Source: Azospira sp. I13
Lineage (GTDB): Bacteria; Pseudomonadota; Gammaproteobacteria; Burkholderiales; Rhodocyclaceae
DNA: 64,000 nt
Direction: 5' to 3'
NCBI RefSeq assembly: GCF_003112695.1
Contig: NZ_BFBP01000009.1
Coordinates: 4,092 to 68,091 of the forward strand
Shown: one piece after another, positions 7,259 through 15,652 of the stretch
How positions within the stretch are numbered: position 1 is the first letter of the stretch
Layout of the letters: every line of letters begins with the position of its first letter
Position numbers and translations under genes: made by a program
Notes under the pieces: generated by a model
What the model was told of the DNA's origin: nothing
Database searches by the model: none
Seen by the model: only the letters and a program-made list of their open reading frames with translations

Positions 7259-9056
7259 TGAATGCCCTCGCCCATACCCTAGCGCAATTCTTGTGCACCC
7301 TCCGCCGGCCCCACCGCCTGGCGCTGCTCCTGTTGGGGGCGATGGCCCTGTTTCCCTTCATCAATCCCCATCACCTGAATCCCATCCCCTCCTTTTATGG
7401 CGAGTGGTGGGCGGCAGCTCTGGGTTGCCTGGCCATGACCTACTTCTTCAGCACCGAGGCCCGTCGCGACCTGCGCCTGCCGGTGGTTGCCCTCATCCCC
7501 CTGGGCCTGATCCTGCTTTTCCTGTTTCAGCTACTGGCGGGGCAGGTGCTGATCATCCACCAGGGGCTGATCTTCGCCCTGTATCTGCTGTGGGCCATGC
7601 TGATGGCCCTGCTGGGCCGGGTGCTGGCCCGGGAGGCGGGACTGGAGGCACTGGCAGAGGCGCTGGCCTGGGGATTTCTCGGCGGAGGCGGCATCAGCCT
7701 GTTGCTGGTACTGCTGCAGTTCCATGGCCCGGCCATTGGCCGGGAGTGGCTGTTCCCCGCCCTGGGCGAGCAGGTCTTCGGCAATCTGGGGCAGCGTAAC
7801 CAGTTCGCCAACTATCTCTGGCTCGGCGTGGTATCAGTGATTTATCTGCACGGCCGGCAGCGGCTGGGCACCCTGGCCTTCGCCGTCCTCGCCATGCTGC
7901 TGAGCGGCGCAGCCCTGCTCAGTACCTCGCGCACGGTCTACCTCTACGCGGCTGCCATTCCCGCCCTCACCTACCTGATGGCCCGCCGCGGCCGCCTGCC
8001 TGCCCCACTACTGCGCCATACGCTGTGGCTTGCCGGTTTCATCCTGCTGTTTTCCCTGGGCAAGCATCTGCTCAGTTTCGCTGACATTCATGTTGCTACC
8101 AGCGGCGATCGCCTGTTCCAGGAGGTCAGCGGCACTTCCATCCGTTTTGGCCTGTGGCAGGTTGCCTGGAGCAGCTTCGTCAGCGCCCCTTGGCTCGGCG
8201 TCGGCATCGGCCAGTATTCCTGGCAGACCTTCGCCCTGGCCGGAATTCTGCCACCTGGCACGTTGCCGGGTGCGGCGGAACATGCCCACAACCTCCTTCT
8301 CCAGTTATTGGCAGAATTCGGCATCGGCAGCCTGTTGTTGCTGCTGGTCGTCGGCACGGCCCTGGCACGGGAATTTTTGCGCCAGGATTGGGGGCTGGCC
8401 CACTGGTGGGGCCTGGCGGTACTGACAGTGATCGGCATCACAGCCAGCTGGAATACCCGCTCTGGTATGCATTTTTCCTTGGCCCCACCGCCCTGATTCT
8501 GGGAGCCCTCGTACCCAGCCCCATTTCCGTTAGCCTGGAGAAGCTGGGTCGCCCCGGCCAGGGGCTCCTGCTGTTGCTGGCGCTCTGGACTCTCGGCAAT
8601 CTCTACCGGGACTATGGGCGCCTGGAAGACACCTTGAACCTGCAGCCCGCCACGCCCACGGCGCAAGTCAGCTGGCCCCAGGTACACCAGCGCCTGGAAG
8701 CCCTGCACGAGGATTCCCTGTTCCCTCACTACATCGAGCTTTACTACGCCACCCTGGCGCCCATCAGCAGGGACAACCTGCCAGACAAGCTGCGCATCAC
8801 GGCAAGCGCCCTGCGCTTTTCTCCGGTGGATCGGCTGGTATTCAAGTACCCGGTCTTGCTGGCTCTGGCCGGGCAAACGCGGGAGGCAGAGATCATGCTG
8901 CGCATGGCGATGCGCCTCTATCCTGATCTGGTCGGTGGAATTCGCCCCCAATGGCAGGCGCTGAGCCAACGCTATCCCGAACTGGGCACCCTGCTGCCGA
9001 TCCTGGATGAGAAGGTACTTCCGCCCCGGCAGGCCACGTCGGCCATCAGCCCTTAA
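7255..9056 (+). pseudogene. PglL-type O-oligosaccharyltransferase (Wzy_C family), interrupted by a frameshift
   Basis: The first part (7255-8496) encodes about 413 residues of a polytopic membrane protein with the PglL signature GQRNQFANYL and the periplasmic-loop region AEHAHNLLLQLLAEFG. The frame is then lost. The next frame continues seamlessly from HSQLEYPLWYAFFLG to a stop at 9056 and supplies the C-terminal Wzy_C_2 part. The break lies at about 8439-8440; adding one C, so that GGCATC reads on into CAC, would restore GIHSQLEYPLWY. No long homopolymer is present there. PglL enzymes transfer lipid-linked glycans to Ser/Thr of pilins in the periplasm, and this gene abuts the MSHA pilus locus. 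It is either a real pseudogene or a sequencing error. The start overlaps comF (ATGA), and the stop shares TTAA with mshN on the other strand. Confidence 0.85.
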
Positions 9057-10291
9057 CGCAGGCGCTGATCGACGAAGGCGACCATGTCGGCGGTCAGGGA
9101 GCCGGAGGAGCGGGCACTGAGAAAGGCCTGACGCGCTTCGGCCGCGTTGCCATCGGCCTCCAGAGCCAGGCCCAAGCCAAGCCACCAGCGCCCTTCGCCG
9201 GGAGCAATGCGCAAGGCCGCCCGATAATGTTCGGCCGATTCCCGATGGCGCCCCAGGCGCTGCAACACATTGCCGCTGAGCCCCTGATAATCGGCATTAC
9301 CCGCCCCGGCCGCCATGGAGCCCTGCAAAGCCTGCCAGGCGGCGCTTGCATCGCCCCGCTCCACCTGCAGCCGGGCCAGGGCCAGGGCCCACTGATAGCG
9401 CCCCGGTTGCAGGCGGGCCGCCTCTTCCAGCAGGCTGCGAGCCTCGTCCTGATTGCGCTGCTCCAGCAGCAGACGCAGCAGCAACTGGCGGGCCGCGGCG
9501 TGTTGTCCATCCAGCTTCAGCGTCTGGCGCAGGGCATCTGCACCTTCCTTCAATGCGCCCTGGTTGATGGCGGCCACGCCCCGGCGATATTCCGCTTCAG
9601 CGCGCTCCTGGGAGGAGGGCTGCATGGGCGTCTTCTCGATCCGCACCGGGCCGGATGGCACCGGCGCAGTGGTGGGAGCGGCAGAAGCTGCAGTGGCTCC
9701 CGGCGCTTCAGCAACCCGGGGCGCCGCCTGGCCGGCCAAAACACCTTCCGGTACCTTGCCGATTGGCCCGTTGACGGTTGCCGGCCCACTGCTGGCAACC
9801 GTACTGGGAGCAGGGCTGGCAGGAACCGCCGCCGGCACTGGTCGGCTATCTCGCCCCGCCGACGAACGGGATGGGCTACCGGAGAGAATGTCGGACAAGC
9901 GCAGGCTGGCCGGAAAATCATCTTCCTTGAACAGCAGCGGGGGCGTGGCCACCCCGGCAGTCGGTGCTTCGGCAATGGCGGAAACTGTTGCAGGTGCGGC
10001 CACCAATGCGGGCACTGCCGCTGGAGCAACCACCTGCCCAGCCCCGGTGACAGCCGATGTGGCTGCGCCCCCGGAAGGGAGCGAAGCGAATCCACCCGGA
10101 GCCCCCAGGTAGTACCAGGCCCCTCCCCCCAGTCCCGCCGCTACCAGCAATACCAGGCTCAGCCCCAGCCAGGGGGTTTCGGAATTCCGGTTGCGCCCCG
10201 GCAGCGGCCGCACTTCGTTGGGTAGCCCCTTGCGCTGATCTTCAGCCCGGCGGGCGTCGAGATCCTGCAGCATTTGATTGATGACGCTCAT
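9053..10291 (-). CDS. mshN: MSHA biogenesis protein MshN (TPR protein)
   Basis: This is a 412-residue inner-membrane protein, last in the pilus locus. It begins MSVINQMLQDLDARRA, the typical MshN opening. A single membrane segment follows (WLGLSLVLLVAAGLGGGAW, about 40-60), then a long Ala/Pro-rich linker and C-terminal tetratricopeptide repeats (about 240-400, such as QLLLRLLLEQRNQDEARSLL and LSGNVLQRLGRHRESAEHYR). It probably works with MshM and the secretin in the periplasmic part of the machine. The start at 10291 lies 4 bp after the mshM stop, so translation is coupled. An upstream in-frame extension overlaps mshM and is rejected. Confidence 0.85.
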   Translation of the reverse strand: MSVINQMLQDLDARRAEDQRKGLPNEVRPLPGRNRNSETPWLGLSLVLLVAAGLGGGAWYYLGAPGGFASLPSGGAATSAVTGAGQVVAPAAVPALVAAPATVSAIAEAPTAGVATPPLLFKEDDFPASLRLSDILSGSPSRSSAGRDSRPVPAAVPASPAPSTVASSGPATVNGPIGKVPEGVLAGQAAPRVAEAPGATAASAAPTTAPVPSGPVRIEKTPMQPSSQERAEAEYRRGVAAINQGALKEGADALRQTLKLDGQHAAARQLLLRLLLEQRNQDEARSLLEEAARLQPGRYQWALALARLQVERGDASAAWQALQGSMAAGAGNADYQGLSGNVLQRLGRHRESAEHYRAALRIAPGEGRWWLGLGLALEADGNAAEARQAFLSARSSGSLTADMVAFVDQRLR

Positions 10292-10295
10292 GGCC

Positions 10296-11126
10296 TTACC
10301 ACCAGAAACGCAAGGTCGCCGCCCCTTCGGTATCCCGAACGGCTGCCTTGACGTGCTTGCGCTTGACCTGGAAGGAGCCCTCACCGAATACGGCGAGCAG
10401 GGCCTTGTGGGAGAGGATGTTAATCAGGCGTGGGGTGCCGGCGCTGGCCCGATGCAGCAACTTCACGGCGGCGTCGGAAAAGAGGGAATCGCCACGGTAG
10501 CCCGCCACGCGCAGACGATGGCTGACGTAATCCGCCACTTCCTTGCGAGCCAGGCCACTGAGACGATAGTGGAAAGTGATGCGCTGCAGGAGCTGGCGGA
10601 TGTCTTCCCGAGCCAGCTTGGCATCGAGTTCCGGTTGCCCCAGGATCACCCACTGCAGCAGCTTGCGCTTCTCCGTCTCCAGGTTGGAAAGCAGGCGCAG
10701 CGCTTCCAGGCTCTCCACCGGCATGGCCTGGGCCTCGTCGATGCACACCACGGCAGCCTTGCCGGTCCGGGCGATATCGAGGAGCCGCTTGTTGAGGGCC
10801 TTTAGCAGGTGATACTGGTCAATATCTACCGGCACATCCAGGCGCAATTCCTCGGCCAGGGCCAGATACAGGGTGCGGGGCTCCAGGTTGGGATTGGGCA
10901 GGTAGGCAGTGACGAATTTGTTGCCGAGGGCCTGCAGCAAACGTCGGCACAGCAGCGTCTTGCCGGTGCCGACCTCGCCGGTGATCTTGACGAAGCCCTC
11001 CCCGGCCCGCAGGGCCACCAGCAGGGTATTGAGCGCCTCCTGGTGGGCGGTGGAACCGTAGATGAAGCTGGTATCCGGGGTAATACCGAAGGGCAGCTCC
11101 AACAGCCCGAAGTGCTTCAGGTACAC
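10296..11126 (-). CDS. mshM: MSHA biogenesis ATPase MshM (ExeA/GspA-like)
   Basis: This AAA ATPase (276 residues) belongs to the ExeA/GspA family, which helps assemble or place the secretin. It opens MYLKHFGLLELPFGITPD, the standard family start. Walker A is GEVGTGKT, Walker B is AAVVCIDEAQAM, and a sensor region lies around LQWVILGQPELDAKL. There is no membrane segment or peptidoglycan-binding domain, as expected for MshM compared with full-length ExeA. It lies between mshL (22 bp upstream) and mshN (4 bp downstream) in the same orientation. Confidence 0.9.
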   Translation of the reverse strand: MYLKHFGLLELPFGITPDTSFIYGSTAHQEALNTLLVALRAGEGFVKITGEVGTGKTLLCRRLLQALGNKFVTAYLPNPNLEPRTLYLALAEELRLDVPVDIDQYHLLKALNKRLLDIARTGKAAVVCIDEAQAMPVESLEALRLLSNLETEKRKLLQWVILGQPELDAKLAREDIRQLLQRITFHYRLSGLARKEVADYVSHRLRVAGYRGDSLFSDAAVKLLHRASAGTPRLINILSHKALLAVFGEGSFQVKRKHVKAAVRDTEGAATLRFWW

Positions 11127-11148
11127 CCGTGACCTCGATGGAAGCGCA

Positions 11149-12873
11149 TCAATACTGGGGCGCCACAGCCGGTGCGTAATCCTGCAGACGGGACTGGGTG
11201 TTGCGCAGGTCCGGCTGCCAGTCAGCCTCGTTCTGGATCACCGTTGGCTTGATCAGGATCACCAGTTCCTGCTTGGCCAGGGACTTGGCACGCTGGCCGA
11301 ACAAGGCACCGAAGAAGCCCGGGCCGGTAGTGCCCGGCAGACCGGAACGGTCATCCACCTGGGATTGCTTCATCAGGCCGCCGATGGCCACGATGTTGCC
11401 GTCCTGGACCCGCACAATGCTGTCGGTCTCATTGACCGTGCTGGTGGCCAGGGGCAGGGTCATCGACCCAACTTGGGACCCCAGATTAATGACCTTTTCC
11501 TTTTCCTTGACGACGCTGATGGCCGGATGGACGTGCAAGGTGATGGTGTTGTTTTCGTCGATCTGGGGCGTCACATCCAGGGCAATGCCGGAGAAGAAGG
11601 GCTGCAGGGTGACGCTCGGCGTCGTGGTGTTAGTGCTGCCAGTCCCGGCAACGGTGGTAGTACTGACGTTGGTGACGTAGTACTCGTCCGTCCCTACCTT
11701 GAGCACGGCCTTCTGATTGTTCAGCGTGGCAATACGGGGGCTGGACAGCACATGGACCGTACCCTGGGTTTCCAGGAAATTCAGCAGCGCCGCAAAATTG
11801 GAGGTCTGGAAAGCCAGACCGAAGAAGCCGCGCCCACCGGAAGACGTAGCCAGGCCACCATCGGAACCCGGCACTACGCCAACGTTGCCATCACCGATCG
11901 CACCCGTCGTACCCAGCGTCGTTCCGGGCGCCACGGTACCGATGGTCATGCGGCTGGTCTTCTTGGAGAAGGCGGACCAATTGACCCCTGACTGGAAGCC
12001 TTCGCTCAGGGAAACTTCGATGATCTTGGCTTCCAGCATCACCTGACGCTCGATGATCAACTGGGTGGCGCGCAGGTAGTTCTCCACATTGCGCAATTCA
12101 TTGGGCATCGCCCGCACCACGATCACCCCAGAGTGGGCGTTGAGGATCACCCCGCGCCCCTGCTCGTTGCCGACGATGGCCCCCAGTGCCGTATTCAGTT
12201 CCTTCCAGAAATCCGCATCCTGGGTGGTGTAAACCCGGCTGCTGTCAGCAGCCCGTGTTGTCGAGCCGCCAGGAGTTCCGGGAGCCCCGGCGGCAGGCTG
12301 GCCGGCAGCAGTGCCGGTGGCACTACCGCTACCCGAAGTACCGGGAGATACCACGCTGATGGAACTGGAAGTCACCCGCACATCACTGGAGCCCTGACGG
12401 CGGCCAGCCAGGTAATTCACCTGGAAGACGCGGGTTTGCAGGGTGTTCGGCAAAACACTAATACGCGTTCCCTGGATGCGGTAGTCGTAACCGTAGATAT
12501 CACGCAGGGTCTCCAGGGCTTCACGCACCGAAACATTCTTAAGGTTCACCGTCACCGTACCGGCCAGCTCAGGAGAGACCAGCATGCTGTAACGGGTGCC
12601 GGACACCAGCGCCATGAAAACCTGGGCTGCCGGTGCATTGCTGACCACCAGATCGAAGCGGGGCTCCACCGCCTCCGCAGCCTTCGGCACATCGATCTGC
12701 AACGGCGGCAGCAAAGCCTGGTTCACCGCATCTGCATTGGGGGTACGCTGACCATCCACCGCACTCTGCATTTCTCCCTTGATACGCTCGTGAGTTTCCC
12801 CCGGTCGGCCGCCAGTGGTCACGCACCCACCCAGCAGAAAAGCCGCCAGAAGGCCAATGAACGCATGCTTCAT
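11149..12873 (-). CDS. mshL: MSHA pilus secretin MshL
   Basis: This outer-membrane secretin lipoprotein (574 residues) forms the exit channel for the pilus. The start at 12873 gives a lipoprotein signal MKHAFIGLLAAFLLGGC, with the lipobox LLGG|C. N-terminal STN/N0-type repeats follow (TVNLKNVSVREALETLRDIY), with N1-like domains and a C-terminal secretin barrel (ISVVKEKEKVINLGS, ELVILIKPTVI). A Gly/Ser/Thr-rich linker sits around 210-245. The gene lies 13 bp downstream of mshK and 22 bp before mshM. An in-frame upstream extension to 12927 overlaps mshK and lacks a signal peptide, so it is rejected. Confidence 0.93.
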   Translation of the reverse strand: MKHAFIGLLAAFLLGGCVTTGGRPGETHERIKGEMQSAVDGQRTPNADAVNQALLPPLQIDVPKAAEAVEPRFDLVVSNAPAAQVFMALVSGTRYSMLVSPELAGTVTVNLKNVSVREALETLRDIYGYDYRIQGTRISVLPNTLQTRVFQVNYLAGRRQGSSDVRVTSSSISVVSPGTSGSGSATGTAAGQPAAGAPGTPGGSTTRAADSSRVYTTQDADFWKELNTALGAIVGNEQGRGVILNAHSGVIVVRAMPNELRNVENYLRATQLIIERQVMLEAKIIEVSLSEGFQSGVNWSAFSKKTSRMTIGTVAPGTTLGTTGAIGDGNVGVVPGSDGGLATSSGGRGFFGLAFQTSNFAALLNFLETQGTVHVLSSPRIATLNNQKAVLKVGTDEYYVTNVSTTTVAGTGSTNTTTPSVTLQPFFSGIALDVTPQIDENNTITLHVHPAISVVKEKEKVINLGSQVGSMTLPLATSTVNETDSIVRVQDGNIVAIGGLMKQSQVDDRSGLPGTTGPGFFGALFGQRAKSLAKQELVILIKPTVIQNEADWQPDLRNTQSRLQDYAPAVAPQY

Positions 12874-12886
12874 AACCAATACCCCT

Positions 12887-13261
12887 TTACTTCCGACGCC
12901 CGCCCGAACGGGGGCGTTCAGCAACAACCGTTTTATCGACTTCAGGTGTCATCCGCAGCACCTCGGTTCCGAGGCTGCCGCGCAGCACCACTTCATTCTC
13001 CGCAATCTTCACGAGGACGCTCTCGCCAACCTTACCGCCCAGCGGCACAGTCTGACCGCTAATCACGGCCACGGAGGCTCCCCGCCGCAGCACGACAGAC
13101 TGCAACACCGGGCCGCTCGCCACCACACCTTCTCCACCACTTGCCGTTGCGGCAATCAGGCTTTCCGGGGGGCGCGTCGGGTCGGGCAGCACTTCACTGC
13201 TTTGGGCACCCGCCGGTGCCGCACTGAAGATGGCCAGCAGCAATATCAGGATTCGTCTCAT
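12887..13261 (-). CDS. mshK: MSHA biogenesis protein MshK (PilP-like pilotin/linker)
   Basis: This small (124-residue) exported protein begins MRRILILLLAIFSAAPAGAQ, a cleavable signal peptide. Next come DPTRPP, a motif common in MshK and GspC-like proteins, and a compact beta domain (VLQSVVLRRGASVAVISGQ, VGESVLVKIAENEVVLRG) resembling the GspC/PilP homology region that links the inner-membrane platform to the secretin. Its start overlaps the mshJ stop by 4 bp. Assignment rests on position between mshJ and mshL plus this architecture. Confidence 0.82.
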   Translation of the reverse strand: MRRILILLLAIFSAAPAGAQSSEVLPDPTRPPESLIAATASGGEGVVASGPVLQSVVLRRGASVAVISGQTVPLGGKVGESVLVKIAENEVVLRGSLGTEVLRMTPEVDKTVVAERPRSGGRRK

Positions 13262-13920
13262 AGCACCAGCCAGGCCTTGTCCAGGCTCAAGGTATACACC
13301 CGCAGGGTGAGGACGGAACGAGGGTAGGCATCCACGGTGAGATTGACGCCCTCCCACAACAAGCGCTCAGGCACCGCCTCCAGATCGGCAAGATAGCCGA
13401 GCAGATCCAGATAGTTGCCGGCGAGGCGAATTTCCACGCCATGGCGATAGACGTTCATGCCGTCATTACTGGCCTCAGCTGCTGCCTGGGGTCGCGCCAA
13501 CACGGGAACCGGGCTCAGGGTCCGCAAACCCAGCATCTGCAAGCCCTTGCGACGCCCCATCAGGCGCTCCAGCAGTGCCGGAGCGGCCTGTGGGGTCACC
13601 AGGGTGCCATCCAGGGCCTTCAGCTTGCCGTCGAGTTCGCTCCGGCGGGCCTGCAGTTCCTGGCGCATTTTGTCTCGCTGCACGCCGGCACTGGCCAGCT
13701 CGGCCTGGGTTGCCGTCAGCTGGTTGGCTAGAGTGGCCCGTTCGGATTCATACTGGGTCACCAGCGCCGCCTGGGCCCGGCCACGCAACAGCGGCGAGGA
13801 GACCAGGAGACTGTCACCGATGAAGTAAACAACGGCGACAATGGCAATGGCCAGGGCCCACCGCTCCCGCTCAGGGCGGGCGTCAAAGCGAGCCAACCAC
13901 ACCTGCAGTTGTTCCTTCAT
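13258..13920 (-). CDS. mshJ: MSHA biogenesis protein MshJ (PilO/GspM-like)
   Basis: This 220-residue bitopic inner-membrane protein has one transmembrane helix near the N-terminus (WALAIAIVAVVYFIG, about 21-36). A coiled coil of roughly 70 residues follows (TQYESERATLANQLTATQAE onwards), then a ferredoxin-like periplasmic domain ending VYTLSLDKAWLVL. This is the PilO/GspM layout of the type IV pilus alignment complex. It overlaps mshI2 upstream and mshK downstream by 4 bp each, so it is translationally coupled to both. Confidence 0.87.
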   Translation of the reverse strand: MKEQLQVWLARFDARPERERWALAIAIVAVVYFIGDSLLVSSPLLRGRAQAALVTQYESERATLANQLTATQAELASAGVQRDKMRQELQARRSELDGKLKALDGTLVTPQAAPALLERLMGRRKGLQMLGLRTLSPVPVLARPQAAAEASNDGMNVYRHGVEIRLAGNYLDLLGYLADLEAVPERLLWEGVNLTVDAYPRSVLTLRVYTLSLDKAWLVL

Positions 13921-14618
13921 TGCGCACCTCCCTTGCCATCCTTGTCGCCCGCCTTTTCTCCACGGTCGGCGGCCCCGGCAGTTCCTGAACGCAAGGGTTT
14001 CAGGACAAAGTCCACATAGGGGGGCAATTTCTGGGCAGCAGCCACTGCGGCGGCATCACCTTTATCCAGGGGGGGCTGACGAACGTCCAGTGCGGCGAAC
14101 TCCCGTCCGGCAAAAGCCCGCTCGTGATTGAGACGGCGGATGTACTCGGGCAAGAGGGACTGATCCGTCATCCGCCCACGAATCTCCAGACCGTTACCGC
14201 CGGATTCGGCACTGAAGCCGACCAGCCACAGGCCTGCCAGGCTTTGACGGGCCAGGCCGCGGAAATAGTCGGCAAAACCCATACCTTCCTGGGGGGAACC
14301 TCGCTCAAGCAGGGCCAAGATCTGTTCTCGGTCCGTCACGTCCTGCTGCAACTTGAGTAGCTCGGCGTCCTTGTCGAGGGGAATACGCTTGGCGGCCAGC
14401 GCCTGCTGGGCCGACTCCAACTGGCTGCGGGTCTGGCTAAGCGCCTGTTCGGCAGCAATGGCTTCCTGACTGGTGGATGCCAGATGCCAGCGAGCACCGA
14501 TGCCCACCACCAACAACAAGACGGCTAGGCCACCGGCGAAGTACAGGACATTACGGCCCGTCGCCCATTCCCGTTGGGGAATGAGGGAGGGGTTGAACAA
14601 GTTGATTTGCTGACTCAC
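13917..14618 (-). CDS. PilN-like assembly protein (MshI2)
   Basis: This 233-residue inner-membrane protein starts MSQQINLFNPSLIPQRE. The INLFNP/INLL N-terminal motif is the cytoplasmic tail by which PilN-type proteins dock on PilM-type actin-like partners. A membrane helix (NVLYFAGGLAVLLLVVGIGA, about 23-43) and a coiled coil follow, then a periplasmic alpha/beta domain and an Ala/Gly/Lys-rich tail. The stop overlaps mshJ, and the start is 16 bp after the mshI stop. In Vibrio-type loci this function is often listed as mshI2; the symbol is left blank because naming varies. Confidence 0.83.
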   Translation of the reverse strand: MSQQINLFNPSLIPQREWATGRNVLYFAGGLAVLLLVVGIGARWHLASTSQEAIAAEQALSQTRSQLESAQQALAAKRIPLDKDAELLKLQQDVTDREQILALLERGSPQEGMGFADYFRGLARQSLAGLWLVGFSAESGGNGLEIRGRMTDQSLLPEYIRRLNHERAFAGREFAALDVRQPPLDKGDAAAVAAAQKLPPYVDFVLKPLRSGTAGAADRGEKAGDKDGKGGAQ

Positions 14619-14634
14619 ATGAACTCCCGCACGC

Positions 14635-15585
14635 CTACTGCCGCAAAGCAGCCCCGATCAGCTTCAGGCACTGGGCCTGCCGTTCGGTGACACGCAATTC
14701 AGGAACTTTCGGAAAATCGAGTGCAGCCGACAAATCCATCACCTCGACCGGAACGTAAACATTGGGCGCCAGGGCTGCCCGCAAGGTCTCGGCTTCAGGG
14801 ACTGCCAGCAGCAACAGCCCCCCCATGGGGACATAGCTGTATTGCCGGTCAAAGGTATCCAGCGTCCGTTGCACTTCCAGCACGATCCGCTCGAACAGTT
14901 GCTCACGGCGCTCATCGGTGGCCGCGGCAAGTGCCTGCCAGGTGACATCAATACGACGGCTGACGTAGAGCTCCCCTTTGGCCGTGATGGTCAGCAGACC
15001 GCCATCGCCATCAAAGGCCAGCGCGGCCAGGGCGCGGCCATCCTGCTCAGCGAGGGCGGCAATATTGCGCTGCCCCACATCGGGAATATCAATGGCTTCC
15101 AGATTCAAGCCGGCCTGATGGAAAGCGCGAATCACTGGTGCCAGAACAGCGTTGCTGGCAACCACGGCCATAACCTGGCGCGGACGCCCGCTGCCTTGCT
15201 GCCCGGGGATTTCGAGAACATCCAGGGTAGCCTCTTCCACTGGGTAGGCAAGCATGTCCTTGATCTGCCAGCGCAAGGCATCCCGCAGTTCCGTATCCGG
15301 CACATTGGGGGCCTCGACCTGAAGAATCTGGTAGTCGCCAGACCCTAACAGGGCAGTGCACCGATAGCCGGCCAAGCGCCGTTCCTTGCGCAAGCGCGCC
15401 AAGGCACCTCCCAGATCGCCGCCAGTGGCGTAGGACTCCAGCAGCACTAGTTCCGGCAAGCCGCCGGGCCGAGGCATGACATGGGCCAAATCTACCCGGT
15501 CAGCCCGGGGAGCAACCGCCAGCCAACCTTCGACCCGGGGAGCGGAGGATTTGGTGAGAAATGGGAGAGAAAAAGACAGAGGCAT
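14635..15585 (-). CDS. mshI: MSHA biogenesis protein MshI (PilM-like)
   Basis: This 316-residue protein resembles the actin-like PilM/GspL cytoplasmic domain, the base of the pilus assembly platform. Visible features are DALRWQIKDMLAYPVEEATLD, a conserved MshI/PilM stretch, and the nucleotide-fold segment AALAFDGDGGLLTITAKGELYVSR. It has no membrane helix. The start MPLSFSLPF at 15585 has no clear Shine-Dalgarno and follows a 67-bp AT-rich spacer after mshQ. The spacer may hold a secondary promoter for the assembly half of the locus. Confidence 0.86.
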   Translation of the reverse strand: MPLSFSLPFLTKSSAPRVEGWLAVAPRADRVDLAHVMPRPGGLPELVLLESYATGGDLGGALARLRKERRLAGYRCTALLGSGDYQILQVEAPNVPDTELRDALRWQIKDMLAYPVEEATLDVLEIPGQQGSGRPRQVMAVVASNAVLAPVIRAFHQAGLNLEAIDIPDVGQRNIAALAEQDGRALAALAFDGDGGLLTITAKGELYVSRRIDVTWQALAAATDERREQLFERIVLEVQRTLDTFDRQYSYVPMGGLLLLAVPEAETLRAALAPNVYVPVEVMDLSAALDFPKVPELRVTERQAQCLKLIGAALRQ

Positions 15586-15652
15586 AATTAACTTAATATT
15601 TCACTGCAAAATACCAGGATACTGCCTTAATTGATATGAATTTATTCATACC
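15586..15652 (-). promoter_or_regulatory. AT-rich spacer between mshQ and mshI with a palindrome
   Basis: This 67-bp gap is strikingly AT-rich in a GC-rich locus. A near-perfect palindrome TATGAAT-tt-ATTCATA (15635-15650) lies 2 bp beyond the mshQ stop on the minus strand. It could be a weak termination hairpin, an operator, or part of an internal promoter for mshI-mshN. No confident -35/-10 pair could be fixed. Confidence 0.35.

Noticed and set aside
8430-8460. Phase-variable slippage site in pglL
   Set aside because: No homopolymer or short tandem repeat lies at the frameshift, so programmed or slipped switching is not supported.
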